Below are positions 39,059 through 47,047 of a stretch of 64,000 nucleotides of DNA, one piece after another. The notes beneath the pieces were generated by a model. The model worked only from the letters and a program-made list of their open reading frames with translations, ran no database searches and was not told where the DNA came from. The DNA is from Desulfovibrio sp. GTDB lineage: Bacteria; Desulfobacterota; Desulfovibrionia; Desulfovibrionales; Desulfovibrionaceae. The stretch is taken from the NCBI GenBank assembly GCA_031272715.1, contig JAISTH010000005.1, positions 43,917-107,916 of the forward strand. Direction: 5' to 3'. The translations under genes were made by a program, and so were the position numbers. The first letter of the stretch is position 1, and the number at the start of each line of letters is the position of its first letter.

Positions 39059-42000
39059 CTACTGGGCCGCCTGCTCCGGCTGCGCGGGGGCCGGTGCCGT
39101 CGGGGCCGGTGCCGTCGGGGCCGCCGGCTGGCTCCCCCCGCCTCCGCCCTGGGGCGATGGCGCCTGGCCGGCCGGAGGGGCGCCGTTGGCCTTGGCGTCC
39201 GGATTCTCCACGAAATGCTGCAAATCCCTCGAGACGGCGAAGGTGCGCAGTTCCCCGGAGGCGGCCTTGCCGAAGGGCGTTTCGGGGAAGCGGCGGACGA
39301 CGTCCTCCAGCAGCGACTGGGCCCGGGCCACGTCCCCCAGCTTCCGGTAGAGCCTCGCCTCCCGGAACCGCAGCCCGGGGTATTCGGGATCGGTGTCCGA
39401 GATGGTGTCGCTGTAGCGCCGGACCCATTCCAGTGCCTCGGGCACGTGGTTGTCCACCTCGCAGATGTCCATGAGGGCGGCCATGGCGTCCTTGATCCTC
39501 TGGGGATCGGCCTTGTCGGACCGCTCCTCCTGGAGCTGGGTGAAGAGCTTGAGGACCTGCAGGTTGTAGGAGTACGCCTGGGCGATGTCCCTGCGGTTCT
39601 CCGCGTCACGGGCCAGGAAGTAGGTGGCGTAGGCCCGCTGGTACAGCGGGATGTCGGTGCGCACGGCCAGAGTCTTCCACATCGCGATGGCCGGCCCGGC
39701 GAGATTGAGGTTCTGGGCCGAAAGGGCGATGGCGTAGTCGAGCTGGCTTCGGGTGTGGGGCGACAGCGGCCAGTCGGCCACGATCTTGCCCAGGTCGAGG
39801 ATGCCCGCCCAGTCGGCCCTCTGGAGGGCGACGTTGAAGAACTCGGTGAAGGCCAGTTCCCCGTAGTTCGGGTCCATCGGGGACTTCAGGAATTCCGAGA
39901 GCATCTCGAGGCCGCTGTCGACCTGCCCCCGCTCGATCATGGCCTCGGCCAGGGCGTAGCGCAGGGGCGGGTCGATGGGCCCGTAGCGCTGCCGGATCAT
40001 CGGGAAGCCGTTCCAGAGGATCAGGATGCGGGTGAAGTTCTGTTCGGCCAGGGAGTTGGCCAGTTCCTTGCGGAAGGCCTCCCAGATGATCTCCCGCGCC
40101 TCGGAGATGTTCGGGTTCTCGGGATACTCGTCGATGAAGTCCGCGGCCTTGCCCATGGACTCGGTGTACCGCTTGTCCCAGTAGAGCCACATGGCCTGCT
40201 TGAGCCTGACCAGGATCGACTCCGGCATGGTCCTGGAGTAGTCGGCCAGTTCGTCGTAGACCTGCCAGATGGGCCTGTCGCCGGGATGGGCGAAGACGGT
40301 CTCCATCTCCTTGTAGGTGACGGGCGTCTCGTAGATGCCCTTCTCGGCGAGACGGAGCTTGGCCACCTGGGCCTGGGGGGTCTGGGGGAACTTGTCCTGG
40401 ACCTCCCGGTACAGGAAGCTGCCGGTCTTGAAGTCCCCGCGCCGGGTGTAGATGTCCCCCATCTTCATGAGGAGCTTCTCGTTGCCGGGCTGTCTGGGGT
40501 TGAGGTTGTAGTAGAGCCAGTAGTTGTCCAGGGCCTCCCGGACCTTCCCCATGACCATGTCGTTGTCGCCCTGGAGGATCAGGACGTCCGGGAACTCGAT
40601 GTAGTATCTGGGCCAGCGTTTGCCGATGAAGTCCAGGATGAGGTGGGCGCGGTCGTTCTTGCCCTGGTTGAACAGGGCCTGGGCCAGCCCCACGGACGCC
40701 GCCTGGAGGGATGGGGATTCGGGGTACTTGTCGAGGACCGTGTCGAAGGACTTCTCGGCGTCGGCGTTGCGGCCCTGTCTGAGCTGTTCCTTGCCCAGGG
40801 ACGTGAGGCCGAGGCCGAGGCCGGGATAGTCGGGGTAGCGGCGCCTGAGGGCGTTTATGTAGCCCATGGCGTCCTCGATGTTGCCCACGTTGATGTTGGC
40901 GAGTCCGAGGCGCAGCAGCGCGGCCGGCACGTTTGGGGACCGGAGGTTGGCGTTCATGGCCTCGCTGGTGGCGGAGACGATGGCGTCGTAGCCGGCGAGG
41001 GGGTTGTCGGCGTAGCTGACCCAGACGCAGTCGCTGATGCTGTAGAGGACCTCCTCGCGTTTCGAGGGGGGCAGATCAAGCGCCTTGACCTGCGTCAGCA
41101 GCGCCATGGCGTCGCTGTATTTCTTCTCGTCCATCAGGCGGTGGGCGTCGGCCAGCATCTGGTCGGGATCGGAGGGTTTCTCCACGGGATTGCCCTGCTC
41201 GTCGACGTAGATGACCTCCTTTTCGGGCTTCTCCTCGCCGTGGCCTTTTTCCGGCTTGTCCAGATCCACCCCTTCGGACTTGGTGGTGGCCGTGCCGACG
41301 GCGGAGGCGCCGGCAGTGCGCACTTCCCCCTGCGCATCGGATTTCTTGTCGGACGCCGCTTTGGCATCGGCCCCTTCCGGGGATACGGGCATTCGGCCTT
41401 CGGCGGAGGACGCGGCCGGAGACGGCGATGCGCCGCTCGAGGCGGCGGGCGCGGGAGACTGGGGAGCCGGGGGCTCGGGGGGCCTCGGTGCGGCGGCGCG
41501 CTCCTGTGGAGGTTTCGACGCGCCGTTCGTGGCGGCCGGGGGTTCCGGAGACCGGGGAGCCGCCGGTTCGGCGGGGCGCTGGGCGGCGGCGCGCTCCTGA
41601 GGGGGGCGCGATGGGCCGTTCGAGGCCGCGGGAGGCTCGGGAGACCGCGGAGCCGCCGGCTCGGCGGGCGGCTGGGCGGAGGAGCGCTCCTGTGGTGGCT
41701 GCGATGCGCCGTTCGTGGCCGTGGCGGGCGACGAAGCCGGTGGCCCGGGAACGGGAGGCCTGAAGGCCGGAGGCTCGATGGTTGGCAGGGACGGGGAGCC
41801 GCCGGACGGGCTCGTCGGGACGGCCGATGGCACGCTTTCCCCGGGGGATGCGGGGATGGCCGACGGCATCGTGGCCGCCGGAGGGGCCGCTATGACCGGA
41901 GGGGTCGCGACGGGGGGAGGGGTCGCGACGGACGGGGCGGGAGATTGCGGCACGGAAGGCGCGGCGATCCGCGGAGCGGAGGGTTGTCCCGCCCCCGTAC

Positions 42001-42430
42001 CGGAAGATTTTTCCCCTCTGGCGTCCACGGCCGTCTGCGGCGTGGACTGCGGCGCAGGCTGCGGCGCAGGCCCGGAGGGCGCCGTCTCGGGCATGGATCT
42101 GTAGTCCGTCGACACCGACCGATCGGAAGGCCATTCCTCGGGGCCGCCGGGGTTGACCTTGACGATGACGTTCTGCCGGTTGACCACCTGGCTCCAATCG
42201 TCCCCGGAGGCCTCGGCGGCGAGAGCCACGGCGGGGAACGTCAGCAGGAGGATCGCCAGGGCGGCGCGCAGGAGGGGGGCGAGACCATGCGACGATGCCC
42301 GGCGCCCTTCAAGGCGTCGGGGAAATGGCCCCGTCGGCCGGGCGGAGAGGTTCCGCCCTGGAGACGATGCTTGCTGCATGTGCATGGACGATCGCGGATG
42401 AGGTTCTGGTGCCGACTGTCCTTCATGCAC
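39059..42430 (-). CDS. Large exported TPR-repeat protein with Pro/Ala-rich N-terminal region
   Basis: 1,123 residues. A cleavable signal or anchor (RAALAILLLTFPAVALAAEA) near residues 54-72 is followed by a 300-residue Pro/Ala-rich region, including three 31-residue repeats starting NG(A/P)S(Q/R/K)PPQER, then a highly charged linker. The C-terminal 700 residues are tetratricopeptide-type helices (DAMALLTQVKALDLPPSKRE; DAEKSFDTVLDKYPESPSLQ; LFNQGKNDRAHLILDFIGKR; GDVARAQSLLEDVVRRFPET). Probably periplasmic or envelope scaffold. Translation starts with GTG at 42430, well placed after GAAGGG, 12 bp from the upstream sigma-54 activator. It is likely cotranscribed with that activator, but the functional link is unknown. 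Confidence 0.9.
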   Translation of the reverse strand: MHEGQSAPEPHPRSSMHMQQASSPGRNLSARPTGPFPRRLEGRRASSHGLAPLLRAALAILLLTFPAVALAAEASGDDWSQVVNRQNVIVKVNPGGPEEWPSDRSVSTDYRSMPETAPSGPAPQPAPQSTPQTAVDARGEKSSGTGAGQPSAPRIAAPSVPQSPAPSVATPPPVATPPVIAAPPAATMPSAIPASPGESVPSAVPTSPSGGSPSLPTIEPPAFRPPVPGPPASSPATATNGASQPPQERSSAQPPAEPAAPRSPEPPAASNGPSRPPQERAAAQRPAEPAAPRSPEPPAATNGASKPPQERAAAPRPPEPPAPQSPAPAASSGASPSPAASSAEGRMPVSPEGADAKAASDKKSDAQGEVRTAGASAVGTATTKSEGVDLDKPEKGHGEEKPEKEVIYVDEQGNPVEKPSDPDQMLADAHRLMDEKKYSDAMALLTQVKALDLPPSKREEVLYSISDCVWVSYADNPLAGYDAIVSATSEAMNANLRSPNVPAALLRLGLANINVGNIEDAMGYINALRRRYPDYPGLGLGLTSLGKEQLRQGRNADAEKSFDTVLDKYPESPSLQAASVGLAQALFNQGKNDRAHLILDFIGKRWPRYYIEFPDVLILQGDNDMVMGKVREALDNYWLYYNLNPRQPGNEKLLMKMGDIYTRRGDFKTGSFLYREVQDKFPQTPQAQVAKLRLAEKGIYETPVTYKEMETVFAHPGDRPIWQVYDELADYSRTMPESILVRLKQAMWLYWDKRYTESMGKAADFIDEYPENPNISEAREIIWEAFRKELANSLAEQNFTRILILWNGFPMIRQRYGPIDPPLRYALAEAMIERGQVDSGLEMLSEFLKSPMDPNYGELAFTEFFNVALQRADWAGILDLGKIVADWPLSPHTRSQLDYAIALSAQNLNLAGPAIAMWKTLAVRTDIPLYQRAYATYFLARDAENRRDIAQAYSYNLQVLKLFTQLQEERSDKADPQRIKDAMAALMDICEVDNHVPEALEWVRRYSDTISDTDPEYPGLRFREARLYRKLGDVARAQSLLEDVVRRFPETPFGKAASGELRTFAVSRDLQHFVENPDAKANGAPPAGQAPSPQGGGGGSQPAAPTAPAPTAPAPAQPEQAAQ
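41434..41713 (-). repeat. Three 93-bp in-frame tandem repeats in the TPR gene
   Basis: Repeat units begin at Asn codons ending at 41713, 41620 and 41527, an exact 93-bp period. Each encodes NG-x-S-x-PPQER then a Pro/Ala/Glu-rich stretch ending SPEPPAA or SPAPAA. Such repeats may vary in number between strains. Confidence 0.88.
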
Positions 42431-42442
42431 GAAGCATGCCCT

Positions 42443-43522
42443 TCAGTTCGTCTCCCTTTTCTTGAGCTTCTCTATAAGGGTGGTGCGCTTGATGCCAAGG
42501 AACTCGGCGGCCTGATTCTTGACGCCCGACGCCTTCTCCAGGGCCTCGTCGATGAGACGCGTCTCCACGGCCTCGAGGAAATCCTTCAGATTCAGGCCGA
42601 GATCGCCCAGCACGCCGAGATGCGGCCAGACGAACTCTCCGCTCGAAGCCTGCGCCGCCGGCGCCGGGACGTCCTCCGCGCCCGGAGCCTGGGGGAGTTC
42701 CTCGTCCGCCGCGGTCTCCGGGGGCGGCGCAGCGTCCTCCGGCACGTTGGCCCGTATCTTCTCCGGCAGATCCTCGAAGCGGACGACGTTCCCGTCCACC
42801 AGGACGTTGAGCCGCTCCATGAAATTCTCGAGCTCGCGGACGTTGCCGGGCCACGGGTAGACGTTGAGGGCCCACTCGGCCTTGGGGGAGAGTTTCAGGG
42901 GCTGAGGGCGCTTCCCCCGGAATTTCCCCAGAAAATGCCTGGCCAGCCGCAGCACGTCCCCGCCCCGCTCCCGAAGCGGCGGCAGATGGATGGGGATGAC
43001 GTTCAGCCTGTAGTAGAGATCCTCCCGGAAGCGTCCCCCCTCGACCTCCTTCTCCAGATCCCTGTTGGTGGCGGCGATGATGCGCACGTCCACCTTCTTG
43101 ACGCCGACCCCTCCTACCCGCTCGATCTCCTTCTCCTGCAGCACCCGCAGAATCTTCACCTGGAGGTTCACGTCCATCTCCCCGATCTCGTCCAGGAAGA
43201 CCGTGCCCCCCTGGGCGATCTCGAACCGGCCGGGCCTGGTCCGGATGGCGTGGGTGAAGGCCCCCTTCTCGTGGCCGAAGAGTTCGCTTTCCAGCAGTTC
43301 CTTGGGGATGGCGCCGCAATTGATGGGGACGAAGGGCTTCGAGGCTCTGGGGCTGTTGTCGTGCAGGGCCCTGACCAGCAGTTCCTTGCCCGTGCCGGAT
43401 TCCCCGGTCACGAGAACCGTGCTTTCCGTGGGAGCCACCTTCCCCAGCATCTCGAAGACGCTCAGCAGACTGGTGCTCTCCCCGATGATGCCGGTGGTGT
43501 CCAACTTCTTCTTCAGAGACAT
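42443..43522 (-). CDS. Sigma-54-dependent activator without receiver, GAFTHA loop
   Basis: 359 residues: AAA+ domain then helix-turn-helix, with almost no N-terminal sensor. It begins MSLKKKLDTTGIIGESTSLL. Walker A is GESGTGKE, Walker B TVFLDEIGEM, and DLYYRLNVIPIHLPPLR surrounds the arginine finger. The sigma-54-contacting loop reads GAFTHA (residues 87-92) in place of GAFTGA. A Pro/Ala linker separates the C-terminal Fis-type HTH (KNQAAEFLGIKRTTLIEKLK). ATG 43522 was chosen over the GTG at 43531. It resembles the flagellar or exopolysaccharide activators of deltaproteobacteria, but its targets are unknown. The neighbours are a glycosyltransferase upstream and the TPR gene 12 bp downstream. 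Confidence 0.93.
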   Translation of the reverse strand: MSLKKKLDTTGIIGESTSLLSVFEMLGKVAPTESTVLVTGESGTGKELLVRALHDNSPRASKPFVPINCGAIPKELLESELFGHEKGAFTHAIRTRPGRFEIAQGGTVFLDEIGEMDVNLQVKILRVLQEKEIERVGGVGVKKVDVRIIAATNRDLEKEVEGGRFREDLYYRLNVIPIHLPPLRERGGDVLRLARHFLGKFRGKRPQPLKLSPKAEWALNVYPWPGNVRELENFMERLNVLVDGNVVRFEDLPEKIRANVPEDAAPPPETAADEELPQAPGAEDVPAPAAQASSGEFVWPHLGVLGDLGLNLKDFLEAVETRLIDEALEKASGVKNQAAEFLGIKRTTLIEKLKKRETN

Positions 43523-43597
43523 ACGACCCACTTCCCCCGCAGCTTCATGCGACCCGTCCCGGGCCGCACGCCTCGCCCCTCTTCACCGCCCGTGCCG

Positions 43598-43615
43598 TGT
43601 CAATACACTGACACA
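43598..43615. promoter_or_regulatory. Palindrome upstream of the sigma-54 activator
   Basis: GTGTCA-ATACAC-TGACAC, 6-bp arms, about 80 bp before the activator start. The minus strand includes TTGACA but no good -10. Possible operator; nothing else supports it. Confidence 0.3.
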
Positions 43616-43666
43616 TGGGAAACCACCAGCAATAATTGCCGCAGTCCTGAACCGCCCCGCCCGGCC

Positions 43667-44887
43667 CTACTCCCCGCCCTCGCCCGACATCTTCCGATGG
43701 AGCAGCTGCATGAGCCTCTTCGTCTGGACCGCGGCGTTGTAGTCCCGGACGACGGACTCCCTCGCCTTCGCCCGGATGCCCCCCATCAGCGGCGCCCGTT
43801 CCAGCACCTGCGACACTATGTCCACGAGAAGTTTCCCGTCGCCGGGGACGCACAGGAACCCGTTCTCCGCATGCCGCACCACCTCCTGCACCGGGGCCGT
43901 GTCCGACCCCACCACCAGCGCGCCGCAGGCCATGGCTTCCAGGAGCCCCGTGGAGAGGGTGTTGGGAGCCGTCAGGTAGACGTGCACCGTGGACGCCCGC
44001 AGCATGGCGCGATAGTCGCCGATGGAGCACATGCCCACGGGATGTATGCGCTCCCGCCCTCCGGGAGGCAGGGCCTCCCGGACCTCCTCCGGCAGTTCGC
44101 CGTCCCATGGGGGCATCTGCCCGGCGGGGCCGCGCCGGTCCGGCCACGCAAGCAGGACGTGGCATCCGGGACGCCGTTCCAGGATGCCGGGAAGACAGCG
44201 GAGGAAGTCCCCGAACCCCCTCGAGGGATCCCCGGGGGCCCCCGAGAAGGACAGCACCTCCCCCGCGCCGGACAGGTTCAGGCCGCAGGCCTTGAAGACG
44301 GCGCCGGGCTCGGGGGAGAAGAAGGCGACGTTGATGCCGCCGCGGTGGACGTGCACGCTGTCCCGGACGACGGCGGGGTACTGGACCCGCTGCCATTCCG
44401 AAGAGGTGACCGCGAGATCGCAGTCCCCGAGGGCGTTGTACTCCCAGAGGTTGCGCAGCCTCGCCGTGGCGAAGGCCACGGGGGAACCCGAAAGGGCATA
44501 GGAATGGGACTCGCCCCGGGTGTGGAACCAGTCGGCCTGGACCATGAAGAAGGCCTTTGGGAACACGTCCCGGACGAAGAGGGATCCGGCCGTGGACGGG
44601 GTGGCGCAGACCAGGTCCGGCGCGAAGCCGTCCCTGCGCAGGCCCAGCATGGCGTTGCCCGCCCTGGCGGCCCGCCTGTACCGCAACACGACGTCCCGCT
44701 CCACCGCGTCGTCGCAGACGTGGTTCAGGGGCGGCGCAAGCCGCATGCGCCGCACGCCCGGGACCGCGCTGCCCTTCTGCCCGGACTCCGCGAGGAAAAG
44801 CACCGTGTTCGACTGGTCCGCGCCGTAGGCCTGGGCGAGGGAGCGGAACACACCCGGGAAGGCGCTGTGCAGAAAGAGGATGCGCAT
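43667..44887 (-). CDS. GT4-family glycosyltransferase
   Basis: 406-residue GT-B fold enzyme transferring a sugar from an activated donor. N-terminal Rossmann half begins MRILFLHSAFPGVFRSLAQA. C-terminal half contains the nucleotide-sugar site VHVYLTAPNTLSTGLLEAMA and ALVVGSDTAPVQEVVRHAENGF, the E-x7-E arrangement of GT4 retaining enzymes. It follows the HD-GYP-like gene by 9 bp, so it is in the same operon. The acceptor could be surface polysaccharide or a secreted protein; no further evidence is visible. Confidence 0.92.
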   Translation of the reverse strand: MRILFLHSAFPGVFRSLAQAYGADQSNTVLFLAESGQKGSAVPGVRRMRLAPPLNHVCDDAVERDVVLRYRRAARAGNAMLGLRRDGFAPDLVCATPSTAGSLFVRDVFPKAFFMVQADWFHTRGESHSYALSGSPVAFATARLRNLWEYNALGDCDLAVTSSEWQRVQYPAVVRDSVHVHRGGINVAFFSPEPGAVFKACGLNLSGAGEVLSFSGAPGDPSRGFGDFLRCLPGILERRPGCHVLLAWPDRRGPAGQMPPWDGELPEEVREALPPGGRERIHPVGMCSIGDYRAMLRASTVHVYLTAPNTLSTGLLEAMACGALVVGSDTAPVQEVVRHAENGFLCVPGDGKLLVDIVSQVLERAPLMGGIRAKARESVVRDYNAAVQTKRLMQLLHRKMSGEGGE

Positions 44888-44896
44888 GGCCCCGGT

Positions 44897-47029
44897 TCAG
44901 GCCTCTATCGTCACGCCGGTCCTGAGCCGCAGGAGGAAATCCTTGCCATCCTCCGTCTGCAGATAGGCCTGCAGCGCCTTCAGCACGTTCATGTCGTACT
45001 TGAGGGGCTGCTGCGCCATGACCGCCAGCGCGCTGTTGACGTCGTGGGCGCTCCGGTAGGAGCGGGGGCGCATCATCGCGCAGAAGGCGTTGGACGCGGC
45101 GAGTATCCGGGCGTTCATGCCGATCTCGTCCCCCTTGAGCCCCTCGGGATAGCCGGAACCGTCCATCTTCTCGTACATCTGGCTGATGGTCTCGAGGATG
45201 GGCAGGTCGAAGGCGATGCCCTCCAGGGCGCGCCGGGCGTACTCCACGTGCTGCTGCATCCGCGCGCGTTCCTCGGGTGTGAGGTGGCCCGTCTTGGTCA
45301 GGAGATCCCTCGGCAGCTGGATCATGCCCACCTGGGAGAGCTTGGCGGAGGTGCTCAGGGTGGCGAGGGTGGCCTCGTCCCCCACGTCCAGATACCTGGC
45401 CAGCACCTCGGCCAGGGCGGCGGTGTAGGACGACTGTCCGCACAGATACGGGTCCACGGCCTCCACGGCCCGGACGAAGACCTCCACGGTCTGGTCCACC
45501 ATCCGCTTCGTCCTGCGCTGGGATTCGGACACTTCCGTGATGTCGCTGTAGACCGAGACCACCCCGGCCATCTGCCCCTCCTCCGTCCGGAAGGGGGAGC
45601 AGGACGTGAGGAAGTGCCTGACGTTCCCGTCGACGGACAGATTCTCGGTGAAACTGGCCATCTTCTCGCTGTCGTTCACGGCCAGGGTGTGATTGGCGAG
45701 ACTGCGGGCGAAGTCCCTGGGCAGCGAGGCGTGGGAGAGCCCTCCCAGTTCCTCCAGGGACATGTCCACCATCTGCGCGAATCCCTGGTTGGCGTAGTAG
45801 ATGACGCCGTCGAGGTCGTTGAGGACGATCCCGGCCGACAGGGCGGCGTTCACCCCGTCGATGATCTGCTTCTGCTGGTTGACCACCGTGAAGAGCCTGC
45901 GGAACTGGTCCGCCACGGCCCGCTCCCGGAGCCCCACGAGCCACCACCACAGGGCGACCATCAGGATCGCCGCCGTCAGCGTCGCGAGACAGACCACCGT
46001 GACGACGTTCCTGCGATGGGAGGCGTATTCCTCGTCCACGCGGGCGGAGGACACGATCGGGACGACGAACCAGGGAAGATCGGGGACGGGGACCCCCATG
46101 CCGTAGACGTCGATGCGCTCGCCCGTGGTGGTGGTCCACGCGCGTCTGGCGAAGGGCAGGGAGTCGCCCTCCACGCGCCAGTCCCCGGCGAAGGGCGGCG
46201 GCAGGGTCGCCACGTCGGGATCCAGCATCTGCAGTCCGTCCGGGAGCACCTGCAGGACGCAGGAGCCGTGGATCCCGTCGACGCCGGGACGGGTCACGCC
46301 CCGCACGGCGTCCAGGACGCTGCAGCGCACCATGAGCAGCGCCACGACGGTGTCCCCGGCCGGGTGGTAGGAGGGAGCGTACACCGGGAAGACCACGTCC
46401 ATGACGAGATCCCCTTCCTGGCGGCGCACCGGCAGGACGAGGGGGCCGCGCCTCTTCGCCGCGACGGAGACGACGTCCCGCATCCCCTGGGTCAGGGTCG
46501 GCGCGCCCTTGACCGTCAGATACGGCTGGCCGGCCGTGTTCAGGACGCTCACGGCCAGCAGCCTGCACCGCTCCTGGAAGGCCTTGATCTGCCCCACCAT
46601 CAGCGAAAGTCTCGGCAGCAGGGCCGTCACGGCGTATTCGCCCCCATTCTTGCCCCCGGCCTCCGCCGCCTGCGTCGCGGCCATGGGGACGGCGTCGCCC
46701 CCGTGCCCCTGCATCTGGGAAAGCTCCAGTATCTTTTCGGCAGGCAGCCCCGACGTCTCCAGTTCCGCCGCGAACAGCCGGAGCATGTCCAGGTCCGCGA
46801 AATTCTGCACCTGCCCTCGCAGGGCGCCATACCAGACGGTCAGCCGCGCCGCGCCGCCGGCGGCCTGCGTCGACAGGGACTGTTCCGTCTCACGCATCTG
46901 CCGCTCGCGATGGGCGTCCAGCTGCCAGTTGGAGACGAAGGCGAACCCGACCGCAATCAGCAGGAGCAGGAGCGCCAGAGACAGTGCCGTGCGGCGGTTG
47001 TCCGGGGGATGAGGGAATTCTGGTGCCAT
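44897..47029 (-). CDS. Membrane sensor: Cache - PAS - degenerate HD-GYP
   Basis: 710 residues. Membrane segment near residues 15-33, a periplasmic Cache-like sensor of about 310 residues, a second segment (VCLATLTAAILMVALWWWLV), a PAS domain (NAALSAGIVLNDLDGVIYYA; QMVDMSLEELGGL) and a C-terminal HD-GYP-like domain. The HD-GYP parts are recognisable in MIQLPRDLLTKTGHLTPEER, MQQHVEYARRALEG, MDGSGYPEGLKGDEI and RPRSYR. The catalytic HD pair is replaced (KLSQVGM), the HHE motif reads MYEKMDG, and the later Asp is Asn (SNAFCAM). It is therefore likely a c-di-GMP or protein binder without hydrolase activity. Located 18 bp after the type I secretion HlyD gene, so it may link c-di-GMP or an external signal to secretion. 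Confidence 0.9.
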   Translation of the reverse strand: MAPEFPHPPDNRRTALSLALLLLLIAVGFAFVSNWQLDAHRERQMRETEQSLSTQAAGGAARLTVWYGALRGQVQNFADLDMLRLFAAELETSGLPAEKILELSQMQGHGGDAVPMAATQAAEAGGKNGGEYAVTALLPRLSLMVGQIKAFQERCRLLAVSVLNTAGQPYLTVKGAPTLTQGMRDVVSVAAKRRGPLVLPVRRQEGDLVMDVVFPVYAPSYHPAGDTVVALLMVRCSVLDAVRGVTRPGVDGIHGSCVLQVLPDGLQMLDPDVATLPPPFAGDWRVEGDSLPFARRAWTTTTGERIDVYGMGVPVPDLPWFVVPIVSSARVDEEYASHRRNVVTVVCLATLTAAILMVALWWWLVGLRERAVADQFRRLFTVVNQQKQIIDGVNAALSAGIVLNDLDGVIYYANQGFAQMVDMSLEELGGLSHASLPRDFARSLANHTLAVNDSEKMASFTENLSVDGNVRHFLTSCSPFRTEEGQMAGVVSVYSDITEVSESQRRTKRMVDQTVEVFVRAVEAVDPYLCGQSSYTAALAEVLARYLDVGDEATLATLSTSAKLSQVGMIQLPRDLLTKTGHLTPEERARMQQHVEYARRALEGIAFDLPILETISQMYEKMDGSGYPEGLKGDEIGMNARILAASNAFCAMMRPRSYRSAHDVNSALAVMAQQPLKYDMNVLKALQAYLQTEDGKDFLLRLRTGVTIEA

Positions 47030-47047
47030 TATCGGTGCCTCGCAGGC

